NCBI RefSeq assembly: GCF_028502605.1
Contig: NC_079232.1
Location: forward strand, 6,014,001 to 6,078,000
DNA: 64,000 nucleotides
Reading direction: 5' to 3'
Origin: Trichoderma breve
Lineage: Eukaryota; Ascomycota; Sordariomycetes; Hypocreales; Hypocreaceae
The notes beneath the pieces are model-generated. The model ran no database searches. It had not been told where the DNA came from and saw nothing but the letters and a program-made list of their open reading frames with translations. Positions 22,993 to 34,196 of this stretch are shown here, piece after piece. The position numbers were made by a program, and so were the translations under genes. The first letter of the stretch is position 1; every line of letters starts with the position of its first letter.

Positions 22993-25429
22993 TCATAGTC
23001 GTTTAAATTGCCTTGACCACATTTCGTAGCCCGAAATCATCATAGCCGTAATGTTTCTCGGAGTCTTCTCTACCGCAGCCACCAAATCCGCCATCGTAAT
23101 CTCCATCTTCTCGGTACCTGTTTCGTCTTCGTCGCACCTATCAAGTACAGCCAGGCCGGCCTCGTTGCAGATGGCCTTGATCTCGGCTCCTGAATAGCCA
23201 TCTGTGATGCGGGCTAGTTCCGAGATATCGACGTCTGGTGAAAGTGCCAGGCCCCGAAGATGCACGCCGAAGACGGCTTCTCGAGCAGAGAGGTCAGGGG
23301 GTCCCACATAGAGAATTTGGTCGAAGCGGCCAGGACGGAGGAGGGCTGGGTCCATAGCCTCAGGCCGGTTAGTGGCGGCGAGGACCAGAACGCCTGTGAG
23401 AGACTCGAAGCCGTCCATCTCAGTAAGGAGAGTGGTGAGCATATTCACGGAGCCTGTGCTCCTGGCGGCAGCAGCGGCGCCGTTGCCTCCAGTTCGAGAA
23501 CCACCAATGGAATCAATTTCATCAAAAAAGATGATGGAAGGGGCGGCAGCACGCGCGCGTTCGAAAAGCGTACGCACAGCACGCTCAGACTCACCAACGT
23601 ACATGTTGAGAAGCTCAGCACCCTTGACAGCGAAGAAGTTGAAGGAGGACTCAGTAGCCATGGCCTGGGCAGACAGAGTTTTGGAGCAGCCAGGCGGGCC
23701 GTACAGAAGGAGGCCCTTTGGAGGCTGACGCAGGACGTGGCGAGAAGTAGGATTTGTATCCTAATACGGCGGTTAGCAACGAGACCTTCATTTATACTTG
23801 CAAAGGTGGGATGCATAATGAGTGTAGAATGGCGTTACACACCTTTGTGTTTTTGATCATACGAGATAAAACCTTTTTGAGGGATTCTTGGCCACCAACA
23901 TCTTGCCAGTGAATGGTGGGTGGCTTCAGGTTTATGTCGTGCATGGCTGTGGGACGAGTGATACGCAGAGCTTGCTCCATGTCTTGAGACGTAAGATAGT
24001 GTTCTTTTGGTTGCTGCGTCTCTTGAGAACTCTCTCCCGTAGCACCAGCGTCAACATTTTGAGCAGCAGCAGCAGCAGTCTCCTCGTCGAGCCTGTTGCC
24101 GAGAATTTTCTTTGCATTTAGAACCAGATTTGCGAGATCGTCTCCATTGTATGCGTGAGTCTTGGATGCCAGGCTGACGAGACAAGACTCCTTCTCTTCA
24201 GCTTGTAGAGGAGGGTTGAAGAAACGTAAGATCTCGAGGCGCTCTGTTGCGCGAGGGATAGGTAAAGCAACATTCTCGCGGAAACGTGAACGTTTCTGAA
24301 GTTTGGCCGGGACATCAGCCAAATAATCTAGACATGTAGCAATGACCACAACCCGGGGCAAAGCATTGGCAGTAGAGGCTGTCGCAGAGAGATTGTCAAG
24401 CTCATCGCCAAGAGCTTCAATAACAGTATCACGATTAGAGCGATCTTTGGCGAGAATATCCTCGAGACCGTCGATGAAGAGAAGGCTTGGCTGCTGAGAC
24501 TGAGCCTGCTTAAACGTCTCCCTGATGGACGACAACTTGTCTGAAGGCCTGATCCAGTGAACCCGACCCCAGTTGATGGCTGCGATTCGCTGCAGAATGA
24601 AAGTTTTGCCAGTGCCATGGCCACCGTGAATGACGAAGCCGCAAGATTCGCGCTCATTCTGTATCCAGAAAGGTCGGCCAAAGCCCCTGAGAAACTGGTT
24701 GATGGTGTTGACTTGAGATGATAAACCGGGGACTCCTGTGACAGCCAACGGACCAGATGTTGTAGCCACTTGCGTATCTTCAGGGGTATCTTTGTCACCT
24801 CCGGGCTGGACAATCCGTACTGTTGACGAGGAGAGCTTGAAGCGGGCTAGGTTATTAGACTGTCCATTGACAGATATGACTTTGAACGTTCGGCGCAGCT
24901 TGTTGATGTTGACACCCTCAAGCACCATGCCGGGAAACACTTGTTCCGCACGGTCGAGGGAGACGCTGACGGAAAATTCCCAAGACGGGGGATGTTTTGA
25001 ATCCGCGGCACCATCTTTTTGCTGATCTGCCTCACTCGCGGCATCTTGAACCACGACTTCTTCTGCATCTGGAATCACAGCAGGCTCTGCAAGAGTAATC
25101 CTGACCACGTCTCCGAGCTTGAATCCCGTGGCCTCCTGAAAGGCCCTTGTCATCATGACAACATTGGGGCTAATGTTCTTTTCGGGGAGAACCCATAGCG
25201 AGGCTCCCCTCCGTTTGGCAGTCTCTGCATCTGCTGCAGACCCATCGCCAGAGCTGTCGTCTGTTTGGAGGCTCTCAACGGTGCATGGTCGACCGCTTTC
25301 GAGACCGCCCGTCAGTGAGATGAGGGAGTCTTTGCTGACGTAGATGCGAGCAGCGCCGAGGAGACTTGCTCTTTCAAGACTGACGTTGGCGAGAGGGCGA
25401 ACTTTGGCGTCGATGCTTTTTTTCAGCAT
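22993..25429 (-). CDS. afg2: AAA ATPase Afg2/Drg1 (SPATA5 family), 60S ribosome maturation
   Basis: The cytoplasmic hexameric type II AAA ATPase releases Rlp24 and other shuttling factors from pre-60S particles. Two exons (25429-23843, 23760-22993; 82-bp intron with a GCTAAC branch) give 784 residues, matching the yeast protein (about 780). The N-terminal double-psi-barrel-like region is at 1-230. D1 Walker A GGHGTGKT is at 269-276. D2 Walker A GPPGCSKT at 550-557, with Cys-Ser in place of the usual Thr-Gly, is diagnostic of Afg2/SPATA5. D2 Walker B IIFFDEID is at 605-612, and ATNRPEAMDPALLRPGRFD carries sensor 1 and the arginine finger. D1 Walker B reads LLFIDGLED, so the catalytic Glu position is Gly (about 321). 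D1 may therefore bind but not hydrolyse ATP (inference). Confidence 0.95.
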
Positions 25430-25856
25430 CTTTTCATCGAGTGTGCGTTGATGAAGAGTAAAGAAAATGAAAAGAAAAACTTTTTCAAAATCTAATGGAG
25501 TCGGTGGGTGAGGGGAGGGTTCTAATTACATGTACATGAGATTTGGAAGGTGCGATTGAGAAGTGAATGTGGGATGCTTGAAAGGTCGAGGACCCTCCAA
25601 GAATTTTCCTCTTTAGTACCTGTAGTACAGTGTACTTGCTATCGTGGGAACTAAGTGTACTTGTACGCCTTTTAAGAGATAATGCACTTAGCAGTTTCTT
25701 TCAGTACGATGACCTTAGTAGATGTGTATGAAAGAACTATAAGGCTTAATAAATCTAAATAATTCCATATTAAATTCGACTTTGTAAATCATTGCAATGA
25801 ACTTTGCTCCGGTCACCTCTTGATCAAATCCCCTGCTCCAAGATCGAGTCTGATGC
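25430..25856. promoter_or_regulatory. Divergent promoter region of afg2 and the 25857 gene
   Basis: A 427-bp gap between two start codons. It holds GTAC island B (about 25613-25672), with at least five GTAC tetramers in 60 bp, and an AT-rich core near 25740-25790. No standard TATA element was fixed. Confidence 0.5.
25613..25672. repeat. GTAC-rich island B
   Basis: GTAC occurs at least five times in 60 bp, in contexts such as AGTGTACTTG and TTGTACGCC, inside the afg2 promoter. Confidence 0.6.
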
Positions 25857-27645
25857 ATGGATCACCATTTCCATGTACCCGCTACCTATCTCGCACTAGC
25901 AAAAGGTATTCCGTACCTTGCCCGACGTCATTGCAAAAGAAAAGCCGTAAACTCCAAAACTCCAAATCGTCCATCCACTATTGCTCTCGACTTAGCACCC
26001 TGCCTTCTTGTCTTTCTCTGTTTGGAGCAGCTCAATGCGCCCTCTCTCTGGCAATCTGCCTGGATGATCTGCCCTCGATGGACACCTCGAGCGACAGCGA
26101 CACTCGCTAATCTCGGCGACAGCTCGAGGCAATGCTCCTCTCGCCATGTTCTTCGTCCAAGCAAAGATGCGGCTTCGAGGTCAAGACGCGGGTTCAGCAC
26201 AGTTGGAGGAGGTAGCGGGGATGGCAAGCCGGATTCACCGCCTCGCGAAACGTCACAATTCTTGAACAACACTCGACGAACGTCTCATCGTCCCACAGAG
26301 GCGTCCACATCAGGATCTACCTCCAACCCACTGCCGAGACGGCGAACATGGACACCAGCAATATCTGCAGCTGATGCTACAGGTCTGAATCGGCGGCCGC
26401 GCGATCAACCAAACACTGGCGAAGCTCGACGACCTCGTGTGGGCGGAAGAGATCAAGATGGCAGTCGTGTGGAAAACGAATCCCAGGATACGCCTCGCCT
26501 AGAATGGCCGCAGCTGCAGAGAAGAGCAAGAGGAGTGAAACAACATGGGCATGCATGGAATTCCGGCGTCACCGTTCCAAAGAACCCTTTCTCTCGACGA
26601 CAAAGCATACAAAACCCACGAGGCGCCAAGGAATCGTCATTTGTCATGCTCATAATCGACGGCATGTCGCCCAACCTCAACGCTGCGGACTTTTACCGCA
26701 TAACGCCAAACGATCTCTCCGATTGGCAGAGCGTCATCAAGAAAGGTTAGTAATTTTTTTTTCAATCTTCTCTCTATTATGCTCTTGGTGATGCACACTG
26801 TTTAACTCGCTCTTTACCCTCTAGTCCAGCAGCAACGCAAGGTAGACACCCTCGAACCGCTCGGCCGCTACTGGGTAACCTTTAGCTCAGGCGAGGCCGC
26901 CGCCTCCTACCGTGATAGACTTGTTCGCCTTCACAAGCTCAACGGCTTCAAGCTTCGGTCTGCAAGTGGTTTATGGGAAAGCAGCGTCCCATCCTCCCTC
27001 AAAGTTTCTCTCGCATCGCCATCAGCGGCAGCGGCAGTAGCAGCAGCCGAAACTAGCGATGCCCTCACCTCGGACACACCGAGCACAGAAACCCTAGTGG
27101 ACCTTGTCAACACTTTTACCATTGCACCAGGCTCTCAAGCTATACTGCCCATACAGCGCAGAAAGGTTTCTCTTTTGCAGCCGTGGACGAATCGTGTAGC
27201 AGGGCTAGTCGAAAACCTCGGGTACGGTGAGCGGCCCCCGACGTTGATGGTGGACATTTATCCACCCACTTTGACTGCTCAGGAGCTGCACCAGTTCATT
27301 CGTCGAGATGGGCAAAACCGAGGCCTCCGGTGGCAAGTCTCTCTGCCTCAGCATCTTAAAACGAGCGGCTCGGAGCGAGGGTCGGCGAAGACGAATATTA
27401 CGAGAGAGATTAGTTGGGATGATGAGGTGGATGAGCAAGAGGGGGGGGAGGACAAGCAGCGAAATACGCCTTTTAGGCGTAATGACCGTGAGACATTGGA
27501 AAAGCTCAAGGGACGGTTCATACTCGCGTGCGCCGATGAGACAGAGGCACGGCGGTTTCAGCAGAGCTGGAACCGTAGAACGCTCACAACAACGCAGCCA
27601 GAGCCGGCAAGGTACTTGGTCAATGCATCAATAATAAAGTGGTAG
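25857..27645 (+). CDS. Unknown protein, probably mitochondrial, basic and partly disordered
   Basis: I recognise no family. Two exons (25857-26745, 26825-27645) give 569 residues from the first ATG. An internal Met 70 (26064) may be the true start: what follows it is Arg/Ser-rich, acid-poor and leads to RSRRGFSTVGG, which looks like a matrix-targeting presequence with a cleavage site. About 110-250 is Arg/Pro-rich and disordered. A folded part begins at FVMLIIDGMSPNLNAADFYR (about 270) and continues across the splice into LGRYWVTFSSGEAAASYRDR, whose pattern resembles an RRM-like fold. A second block (PPTLMVDIYPPTLTAQELHQ) and a final one (GRFILACADETEARRFQQSW) look like a second such unit. 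A mitochondrial RNA-binding role is therefore possible but unproven. Confidence 0.72.
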
Positions 27646-28364
27646 TTATCTCCTCCGTCTACTATCACATCCTATCTCGTCTCATTGCCATCGCCTCGCG
27701 CCACATCGTGATTGTTACCGGATGTTTCCCCCATCATTGTTCTTCGTGACTGCATCTCAAATTATGAATCCTCCAATGTTGTGGACGCTTTCCTGCCTCT
27801 CACCTCCCAGATCTTCTTTCTTCTCCGCTCTATTGCGACACTTGTCACTTCTGTTCATTCACTCTTTTATATCTTTGCCACATGCCAGACTCCAAAGCGA
27901 AAACAACAGCACGGCCCTCTCTCTGGCCGCTACAGGAATAGTCAATGACACAGTAGCAGTAATAGTTTTTTTTTGTATTAAAACCCAAATTAATAGAAAA
28001 ATGAAACGAGAGAGAAAAGGACAACGAAAAGGGGGGGGAAAAACAGAAAGGGGAAAAGAAGACCGCAAAAACTCCGAACCATAGTTGCTCTCTCTAAGGG
28101 GGTAGGTTGGGGGTGTGGATTGAAGGTCGTCGAGTTGGTTTGTAGGGAAGTTTTTTTTTTTTCAAAGTCAAGGAACTCTCATGACCCTCATGTCCGAAAT
28201 GTCATTACTGGCACAAAGCTGATAAACTGCAGGCCTCATAAAACAGCTCGTATGTCTTGATCGCGTTGCGCTGCCGTCTCCATTATATCATACGTCAAAT
28301 ACACTGTCAAATCAACGTCGTGCCTCGCGTTTTGCGCGTGCAGCATACAACAGTTGGACCCATT
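27646..28364. other. Convergent 3' flanks of the 25857 gene and sec4
   Basis: Intergenic DNA with pyrimidine-rich and A-rich runs (around 27960-28050). No gene seen. Confidence 0.6.
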
Positions 28365-29378
28365 TTAGCAGCACTTGCCACTGGCAGCCTCGCTCTTCTC
28401 GCCAACATTGACACCTGATGAGGTACCAACGTCAGTCTTCTGGTTGTCGATGAGACGCTTCTTGATGTCGGCAGCCAGGCTGTAAAAGGCCTGGTCAATG
28501 TTGATGTTGCTCTTGGCGGAGACTTCGAGGAAAGGAATGCCGAGCTCGTCAGCCAGTGCCTGGCCCTGTTCCGTAGATACAACGCGCTTATCCTCCCAGT
28601 CGCACTTGTTGCCGATCAGGATCTTGTTGACGCCTTCGGTGGCGTGCTGCTCCACGTTTTGGAACCAGGTACGAATGTCTATTGGGAAAGAGTTACACAT
28701 GTCAGCCATGGCCTAAACAAGTCCACTTTTGTTTGATCTTGCTATTTCTTGAGCGCTGCAGCAAACAAGTGCTCCGAGGCTGGCACCCGTTTGAACGTGG
28801 CCACAGAACTGAGGTGGTCTGGCAGGCCCAACTTCAAGAAATGGAAAGTCGGGCAGATGGAGAGCAGGAGAAACGATGCAAGGCGGTGAGCAGGGTGGGG
28901 AGGGGGGTTTGACATACTCTGGAATGATCGCTCGTCGGTGACATCGTATACCAGCAGAATGCCCATGGCACCGCGGTAGTAGGCAGTGGTGATGGTGCGG
29001 AATCGCTCCTGGCCGGCGGTATCCCAAATCTGCAGCTTGACTCGCTTGCCATCCAGCTCAATCGTCCTGATCTTGAAGTCGATGCCAATGGTGGTGATGA
29101 AGGACGGAGTGAAGGAGTCTTCACTGAATCGCAACAGACAGCATGACTTTCCAACACCGGAATCACCAATCAGAAGGAGCTTGATCTAATGAGGACATGT
29201 TCGGTTAGCATCTCGTTCGTCCTCGTTCTGGGTTGCAGCGTGATTGCCTCGTCGTCGACGATGCCATGTGATTGGAGCCGCGCTTAGTGGCCAGAGGGTG
29301 GGGGGAAGCGAAAGGGGGGAGGAATGAATTAAGTCGTACCAGAAAGTCGTAGTTGCGATTGCTAGGCATGGCGGGCAT
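28365..29378 (-). CDS. sec4: Rab GTPase Sec4 (Rab8/SrgA type)
   Basis: The small GTPase directs post-Golgi secretory vesicles to the exocyst at sites of polar growth. Three exons (29378-29340, 29185-28918, 28678-28365) give 206 residues. P-loop GDSGVGKS is at 20-27, the effector loop [10 protein letters not shown] at 44-53, WDTAGQERF at 67-75, NKCD at 126-129 and SAK at 156-158. The C-terminus ends in two cysteines for double geranylgeranylation, after a variable tail rich in Ser/Gly/Glu. The [13 protein letters not shown] segment and length match the Sec4/Rab8 group better than Ypt1 or Rab11. The first exon encodes only 13 residues, a common layout in fungal Rab genes. It lies in a gene-dense block that also holds the AA9 secreted enzyme. 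Confidence 0.95.
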
Positions 29379-31309
29379 TTTGGGCAAAATGTAGTCCTGA
29401 TTAAGGGGGTTCGAGGTGGTGCAAAGGTCGACTCGCGAACGACGTTGGTTGCGAGACGAAGTGGCGGAGAGGCGGGAAAGGTAGAGGCGGAAAACTAAAG
29501 AAGTGTCCGGGCCGTGACAAGGACAGAGAAAGCAATGACAAGCCCCCCAAAAGGTGCAAAAAAGGTGCTTCTCGTCGAGGTAACTCGCGTATATGTACAG
29601 AGTACAGTTGCTACACGGGTTGGCGGCAGATCCGGAGAAAGGCTCAGCACCAGAGGTATTGCAGCGAGGCGGGAGTTCAGGTTTGGTGATGCCGGAACAA
29701 CAAGAGGGGCTCTAGACTGAACAAGACGCGGGCAGGTTGTCAAGACGCAGACGAGGAGCGGTGCGCTGGCAGAAGGCGGGCGCAATTGAGCGAAGCTGGC
29801 GATGCAGGTGGCAGAAGCCGGAGAGAGGTTTCAGTTCAGGCCCGTCGGTGAAGGTTGCAGAATCGAGGTTCTGGCATCTGGACAGCTGGAAGCGGTCGGG
29901 ACACTTGGCCGAGATGCACGTCCGGCGTTGGTGCATACGTAAACTGGCCTAGCGCATGTACCTTTTTGCGGCGAGAAGCGCTGGCAAGGTACCGACGGGT
30001 CGAGGGGGCCCTTCTGGGGGGAGGGGGGGCAGCCGCTGGACTGGGCTGATGTTTTAGTGGGATGGCACCTAAAACCCGCTGGAGACCTTCTGAAGCCTTG
30101 AATCAATCAACCTGAATCGATAAAAGGTTGCATGCATGGATGGTTGACTATGCGGTGTCCAAGTCATGCATCAAGCTTCATGTTTACGAGAACCATGGAA
30201 AGGCACCCGGTGCATTATATGTGCACACAAGTACATGTAGCCATTGCGAGATAATTTTCGCAGGGTCTATAATAACCTACTATAGCCAAGCCAGTAGCCA
30301 AACCCTCGGCAATCTACGCACGATCCCTTTGGACCAGGCATCGAGATAATCGCTGCTAGCAAAGGTACATCCCGTTACAGCGGTCCTCTGAATATCAGCA
30401 CCACGAGCCCAGCGAGTCGCAGACGTACATGGTCCTGGCCATGAACTAATAATCATCAGCCCTTTCTATCCTTTTATGGGACTCGTCTTCCTTGTAATCT
30501 TTTGCAAGCAGTTTGGAATCCCCGCCGCCGTAACTTGCTAGAGGCCAGGCTTAGGCAGGGTGGGACAAGTTGCATACTTGGACATGCAGAGTCCCAAGTC
30601 CTGCCCCTTACATGTTACCGTTGAAACAACCTCCTTGGCTCGTACATGACAAGTACCTCGTACTCCCATTCTCGGTAACTGGTCCCTGCATTCGCAAGAG
30701 GGGCCGCTGACATTGGCTGAATTTTTTCCCAGGCGGACGAGCAAAATGTGACCTCTGGCACGAGGCTTGTCTTTTTTTCCTGTTTTCTACTTGGTCCGAT
30801 GATTTCAAGTGCCACGCCAGTGGAAGACGTCATCGGTCGGTGTTTGGTTAAGGTAGAGCGTCTTCCCGGGTTGGTGCGCTCCGAATTGGATGCGATTGAC
30901 GGGTACGAGTACGGTATGGGTATATACGTGTATCCGGAGGCTTGGTTAATCCAGCCCCGCCACATTGTGGGCAAAGGAGAGCTGTACCTCCTTCGAAGTT
31001 CACCTGGCATGTGGAAGGTGAAAGGAGCAGGAGTGCAAGCATGTATACTTGATTACCACAGAATATCCCGATTGACATTTAATCACAAGATGAAAAATTG
31101 TTAGCAGTCTACTAGAATGCATTGAGCAGTGCTAATGCCATACGGTCCGTTGACTGAGATTGCGGTCATCAGAGGGCCAGCCTCCTAAACTTGACCAAAG
31201 GATATCGACAATGAAGCAAATACCTACACATAACAAGAAACGAAAAATAACCAAACCGCCACGCAAATGTCCAAAAATGTCCAAAAATTCCAACAAGCTC
31301 ATCAGCTCT
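29379..31309. other. sec4 promoter and AA9 3' flank, about 1.9 kb without a gene
   Basis: The first few hundred bases are the expected sec4 leader and promoter, G-rich near 29960-30060. A frame with ATG at 30799 (to 31104, 101 codons) has no recognisable domain and is not called. A GTAC-rich stretch lies near 30890-30930. Confidence 0.5.
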
Positions 31310-32481
31310 CTACTCATTCTGTTCAAACACATCATTCCACATCGCCGGAATCTCTCCTGGTACCGGCGCTTCAATCTCCTTCTCAGTGAATGCTATTGGC
31401 CCAACGAACTCGCCATCCTCGCACAGCTTGTTCAGCTTCTCGCAGTAATTACTCCATCGGTCGCAATTGGCCTGTCCAACCGTCTGCGCACTCGGCCTGC
31501 ACTCCTCGCTCTGCGCAAAGCATGCCCTGACGCCAGTCCAGCATTCGTCCTCGGTCGAGTATGGCGAGACGGCTTTGGCGCACCAGTTTGCGCTCTTGAG
31601 AACGCAATCTTCGGGGATGACGCCTGCAGTCTGAATCATTGGTTCTGGCGCAGGAATCTTGGCGGCCTTCTCCTTGTCGACTTTGGGGATGTATACCTTT
31701 GGGCCGGGAATTGGATATGGCGGCAGATCGTTCTGATAAATGTCATATTTGAGGCCTGGTGTAGAGAGATCAACATATCCAGGGATGCTCGTGAGATGCT
31801 CCTGGCGCACATCCAGAGGGCCCTGGACATCGCTGTTGAGAAAGATTTGTGCACAGCCTAGAAAATACTGCGGATCGTCGCGATGGACAGCCCAGTGCAA
31901 GGCCACGATCTCAGGCCGCACAATGTAGTATCCTGAAGGCAGCCCCCGAGGAAGATTGACAGAGAGCAGGCCGTTGTTCTCAACGAGTCGATCAACGCAC
32001 CATTTTTTCGTCACAGGGTTGTAGCCGTCTTCCCAGATTTTGAACCAACCGTCACCAGCGGCGCTCTCTGTGAACATATCGTCGACCTTTTTGATGTATA
32101 CGGCACAGGGACCAAGATGGCCCGGATCGATGCTGCCGGGCGCCTGAGCATCTGGCCATTGACGCCATTCAAACGTGAGAAGAGACCCTTTATTTGCAGG
32201 GCAGATGAATGGGACCGCTTGAATGCCGTCGCGACCTGTGGCATGATGATCAACGGCTGTTCTCTGCACTAAATAAGAGAGGGGCAATTCTAACCACAAA
32301 CCATGTCCTCCGAGGTGATGGGGTGGATTGGATCGGTGGCAGTCTCGCCATCAGAGGGCGTGCGAACGCAAGTACCATCTCCTTGATTCTTCCGGTCAAT
32401 GAAAAGGGTTGTAAAAGAAGTATGAGCATTTGCCATAGAGGCAAGGCTCAGCAACAAGAGGCCAGCAATACAACGCTTCAT
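31310..32481 (-). CDS. Secreted AA9 lytic polysaccharide monooxygenase with Cys-rich C-terminal extension
   Basis: A copper enzyme that oxidatively cleaves cellulose or related glucans outside the cell. Two exons (32481-32295, 32235-31310; 59-bp intron) give 370 residues. The signal peptide (19 residues, ending MANA) leaves His20 as the mature N-terminus, the first histidine-brace ligand; DPGHLGPC supplies the second, His102. VRPEIVALH and PQYFLGCAQIFL are the AA9 second-sphere blocks. In the latter the axial residue, normally Tyr three before the Cys, is Phe187 (codon 31862-31864). The catalytic domain ends near 240. It is followed by a Pro/Lys linker and about 100 residues with ten cysteines (CVLKSANWCAKAV to CEKLNKLCEDG) in place of a CBM1. 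The gene stands alone, not in a CAZyme cluster. Confidence 0.92.
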
Positions 32482-33540
32482 GATGAGAATGCAAATGTCA
32501 ACCTAGGAGTTGTGGAACTGATTTGCTGGACAAAGAGGAGTGGCATAGGGGGAGCGGCGTACTGATATAAATGAAAGACGATGGCAGTAAACAAATGATG
32601 GCGAAGAACAAAGAAAGATAGTCTCCGAAAAGGGGTAAACACGGCGCCTACCTCGTAGCAAGCCATAGTTTGTTGGTCTCAACTCAAAGTTTCTCTCCCC
32701 CTTGATGGCTCGTGCAGCCACCCGCCGAGGCTTGGAGAGTTTATATGCTGCCCTGATATTGCACCACGTCTCACCAGTCGTTTAGATTAGCTTTCCTTGG
32801 CCCAACGACCATGAAAGAAATCATGTCTTGGCAGAGTGGCGAACAGCAGTCTTGAAACCAATATCTCATACTGAAACCAAGGAAACTGACTGCAACGAGG
32901 CTTTCATTGGGTTGCACTGTTTGGTCGGCGCTTGTGTATGTCACTGTATGACACGACTCGGTTGGCACCCCGAGCGAGATAAACTTCCCGGCAAAGTATC
33001 CAGCGAAGCTTGCGGCAGATCCCGGGGATAGGATCATGGATAAGGGCTGCAGATCCGATGGATAGTTTCATCATTAAATGAAGGGTTCGTATCTCTGCTC
33101 GGCGAGGACCTACACGCGCACATTAAGCCCCTATTCGCCGTCAATCATATCGCAATCACGCCGCAGCCAGAGCCAAAATAAACTGTAAATAAAAGCATAA
33201 CTACCATGAGTGGAGATTTCGTATCAAAGAAACACCGACAGCCTCCGCGATAATCACTAACTAAACGCACATCACACCGCTCATGGTGTAGATCGCTTTC
33301 AGTCTATGCCAAATACGTCTTATTTTCTTCCCTTATCTTCTCCTCTCCAAGGGAATCTCCCGCCTCAGAGTACATGAAGTCGCTATATCCTTAAAAATTT
33401 TGTGATGTAATGAGTTTAGGTTTCTGGAAGTGTTCATTTGTCTTTTTTATAATTTCCTTTCCATTCGTATGGTACACAGTATAGTACACTCGTCATGACG
33501 TCGGGTATTATTGCTTTTTGCCTTTTCTTCTTCTTTTTTT
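32482..33540. other. AA9 promoter and hsp10 3' flank
   Basis: About 1.06 kb without a gene. The part up to about 32.8 kb is the AA9 promoter (candidate TATA at 32740-32745). The remainder, AT-rich toward 33.5 kb, is hsp10 3' flank. Confidence 0.5.
32740..32745 (-). promoter_or_regulatory. Candidate TATA box of the AA9 gene
   Basis: GCATATAAACTC on the minus strand, about 260 bp upstream of the AA9 ATG, has a good TATA core (TATAAA). Strongly induced secreted-enzyme genes of filamentous fungi often carry one; the distance implies a leader of some 200 bases. Confidence 0.4.
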
Positions 33541-34196
33541 TTACTCGTTGATCTTGGCGAGAATTCTGCGTCTTATTAGCAACGTTTACCATAGATGACA
33601 TTCGTAGGCAAGACTCACTCGCTGTCACGGAACAGCTGGTATTCCTCCTCACCGGCCTTGACAGCCGCGCCACCAAACTAAAAATGCCCAAATCAGCCAA
33701 ATAATTCTTTATCATCATCATATCTCTGGTCTAAGAGTTTCTGGTTAAGTTCATACCGCAGGAAGCAGAACACGGTCACCGACGGCCACGCCCATGGGGA
33801 TTCGCTTGCCATCGCGGTCCAGACCACCGGGTCCGACGGCCAGGACCTTGGCCTCGTTGAGCTTCTCGACGCTCGACTCGGGCAGGAAGATGCCGCTGGC
33901 AGTCTTGGCCTCGGCCTTGACGCGCTGGACAAGCACGCGGTCCATGAGGGGAGCGAGGTTGCGGATGGATCGGAGGGCAGACTGTGGTTTGGTTGCCGTA
34001 CGTTAGCAGATTGGTTCTTTTCTTCTACTATTATGCCCCAATGACAATAGTGACAGCTCCCAAAATGTTACATATAGGTTCATGCGTATATATGTAAGTC
34101 ATCCAGCAGTAGGGTGGGGTGTGTTTGGTAATTATCAAAACCATAGCACGAAGAAGCAGACTTTGCGGGAGGGGACACAAGTAATTGACATACCAT
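33541..34196 (-). CDS. hsp10: Mitochondrial 10-kDa chaperonin (Hsp10, GroES family)
   Basis: Forms the heptameric lid of matrix Hsp60 and is needed for folding of imported proteins. Four coding exons: 34196-34194 (the ATG alone), 33981-33757, 33677-33619 and 33565-33541, giving 103 residues, as expected. The protein runs MSALRSIRNLAPLMDRVLVQ, then KTASGIFLPESSVEKLNEAKV (the mobile loop, which binds Hsp60), VLAVGPGG, VAVGDRVLLPAFGG and EEEYQLFRDSEILAKINE. The start is supported by its CACAATGG context and by the family-typical N-terminus made after splicing. The 212-bp first intron has a GTATGT donor and a GCTAAC branch site. A heat-shock-like element lies about 140 bp upstream. Confidence 0.95.

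Noticed and set aside
30748..31104. Frame that appears to begin with a signal peptide
   Set aside because: The signal-like part precedes the first ATG (30799), and no domain follows.
31160..31861. 233-codon plus-strand frame with a long hydrophobic content
   Set aside because: Antisense to the AA9 gene, whose motifs and splice sites are convincing.
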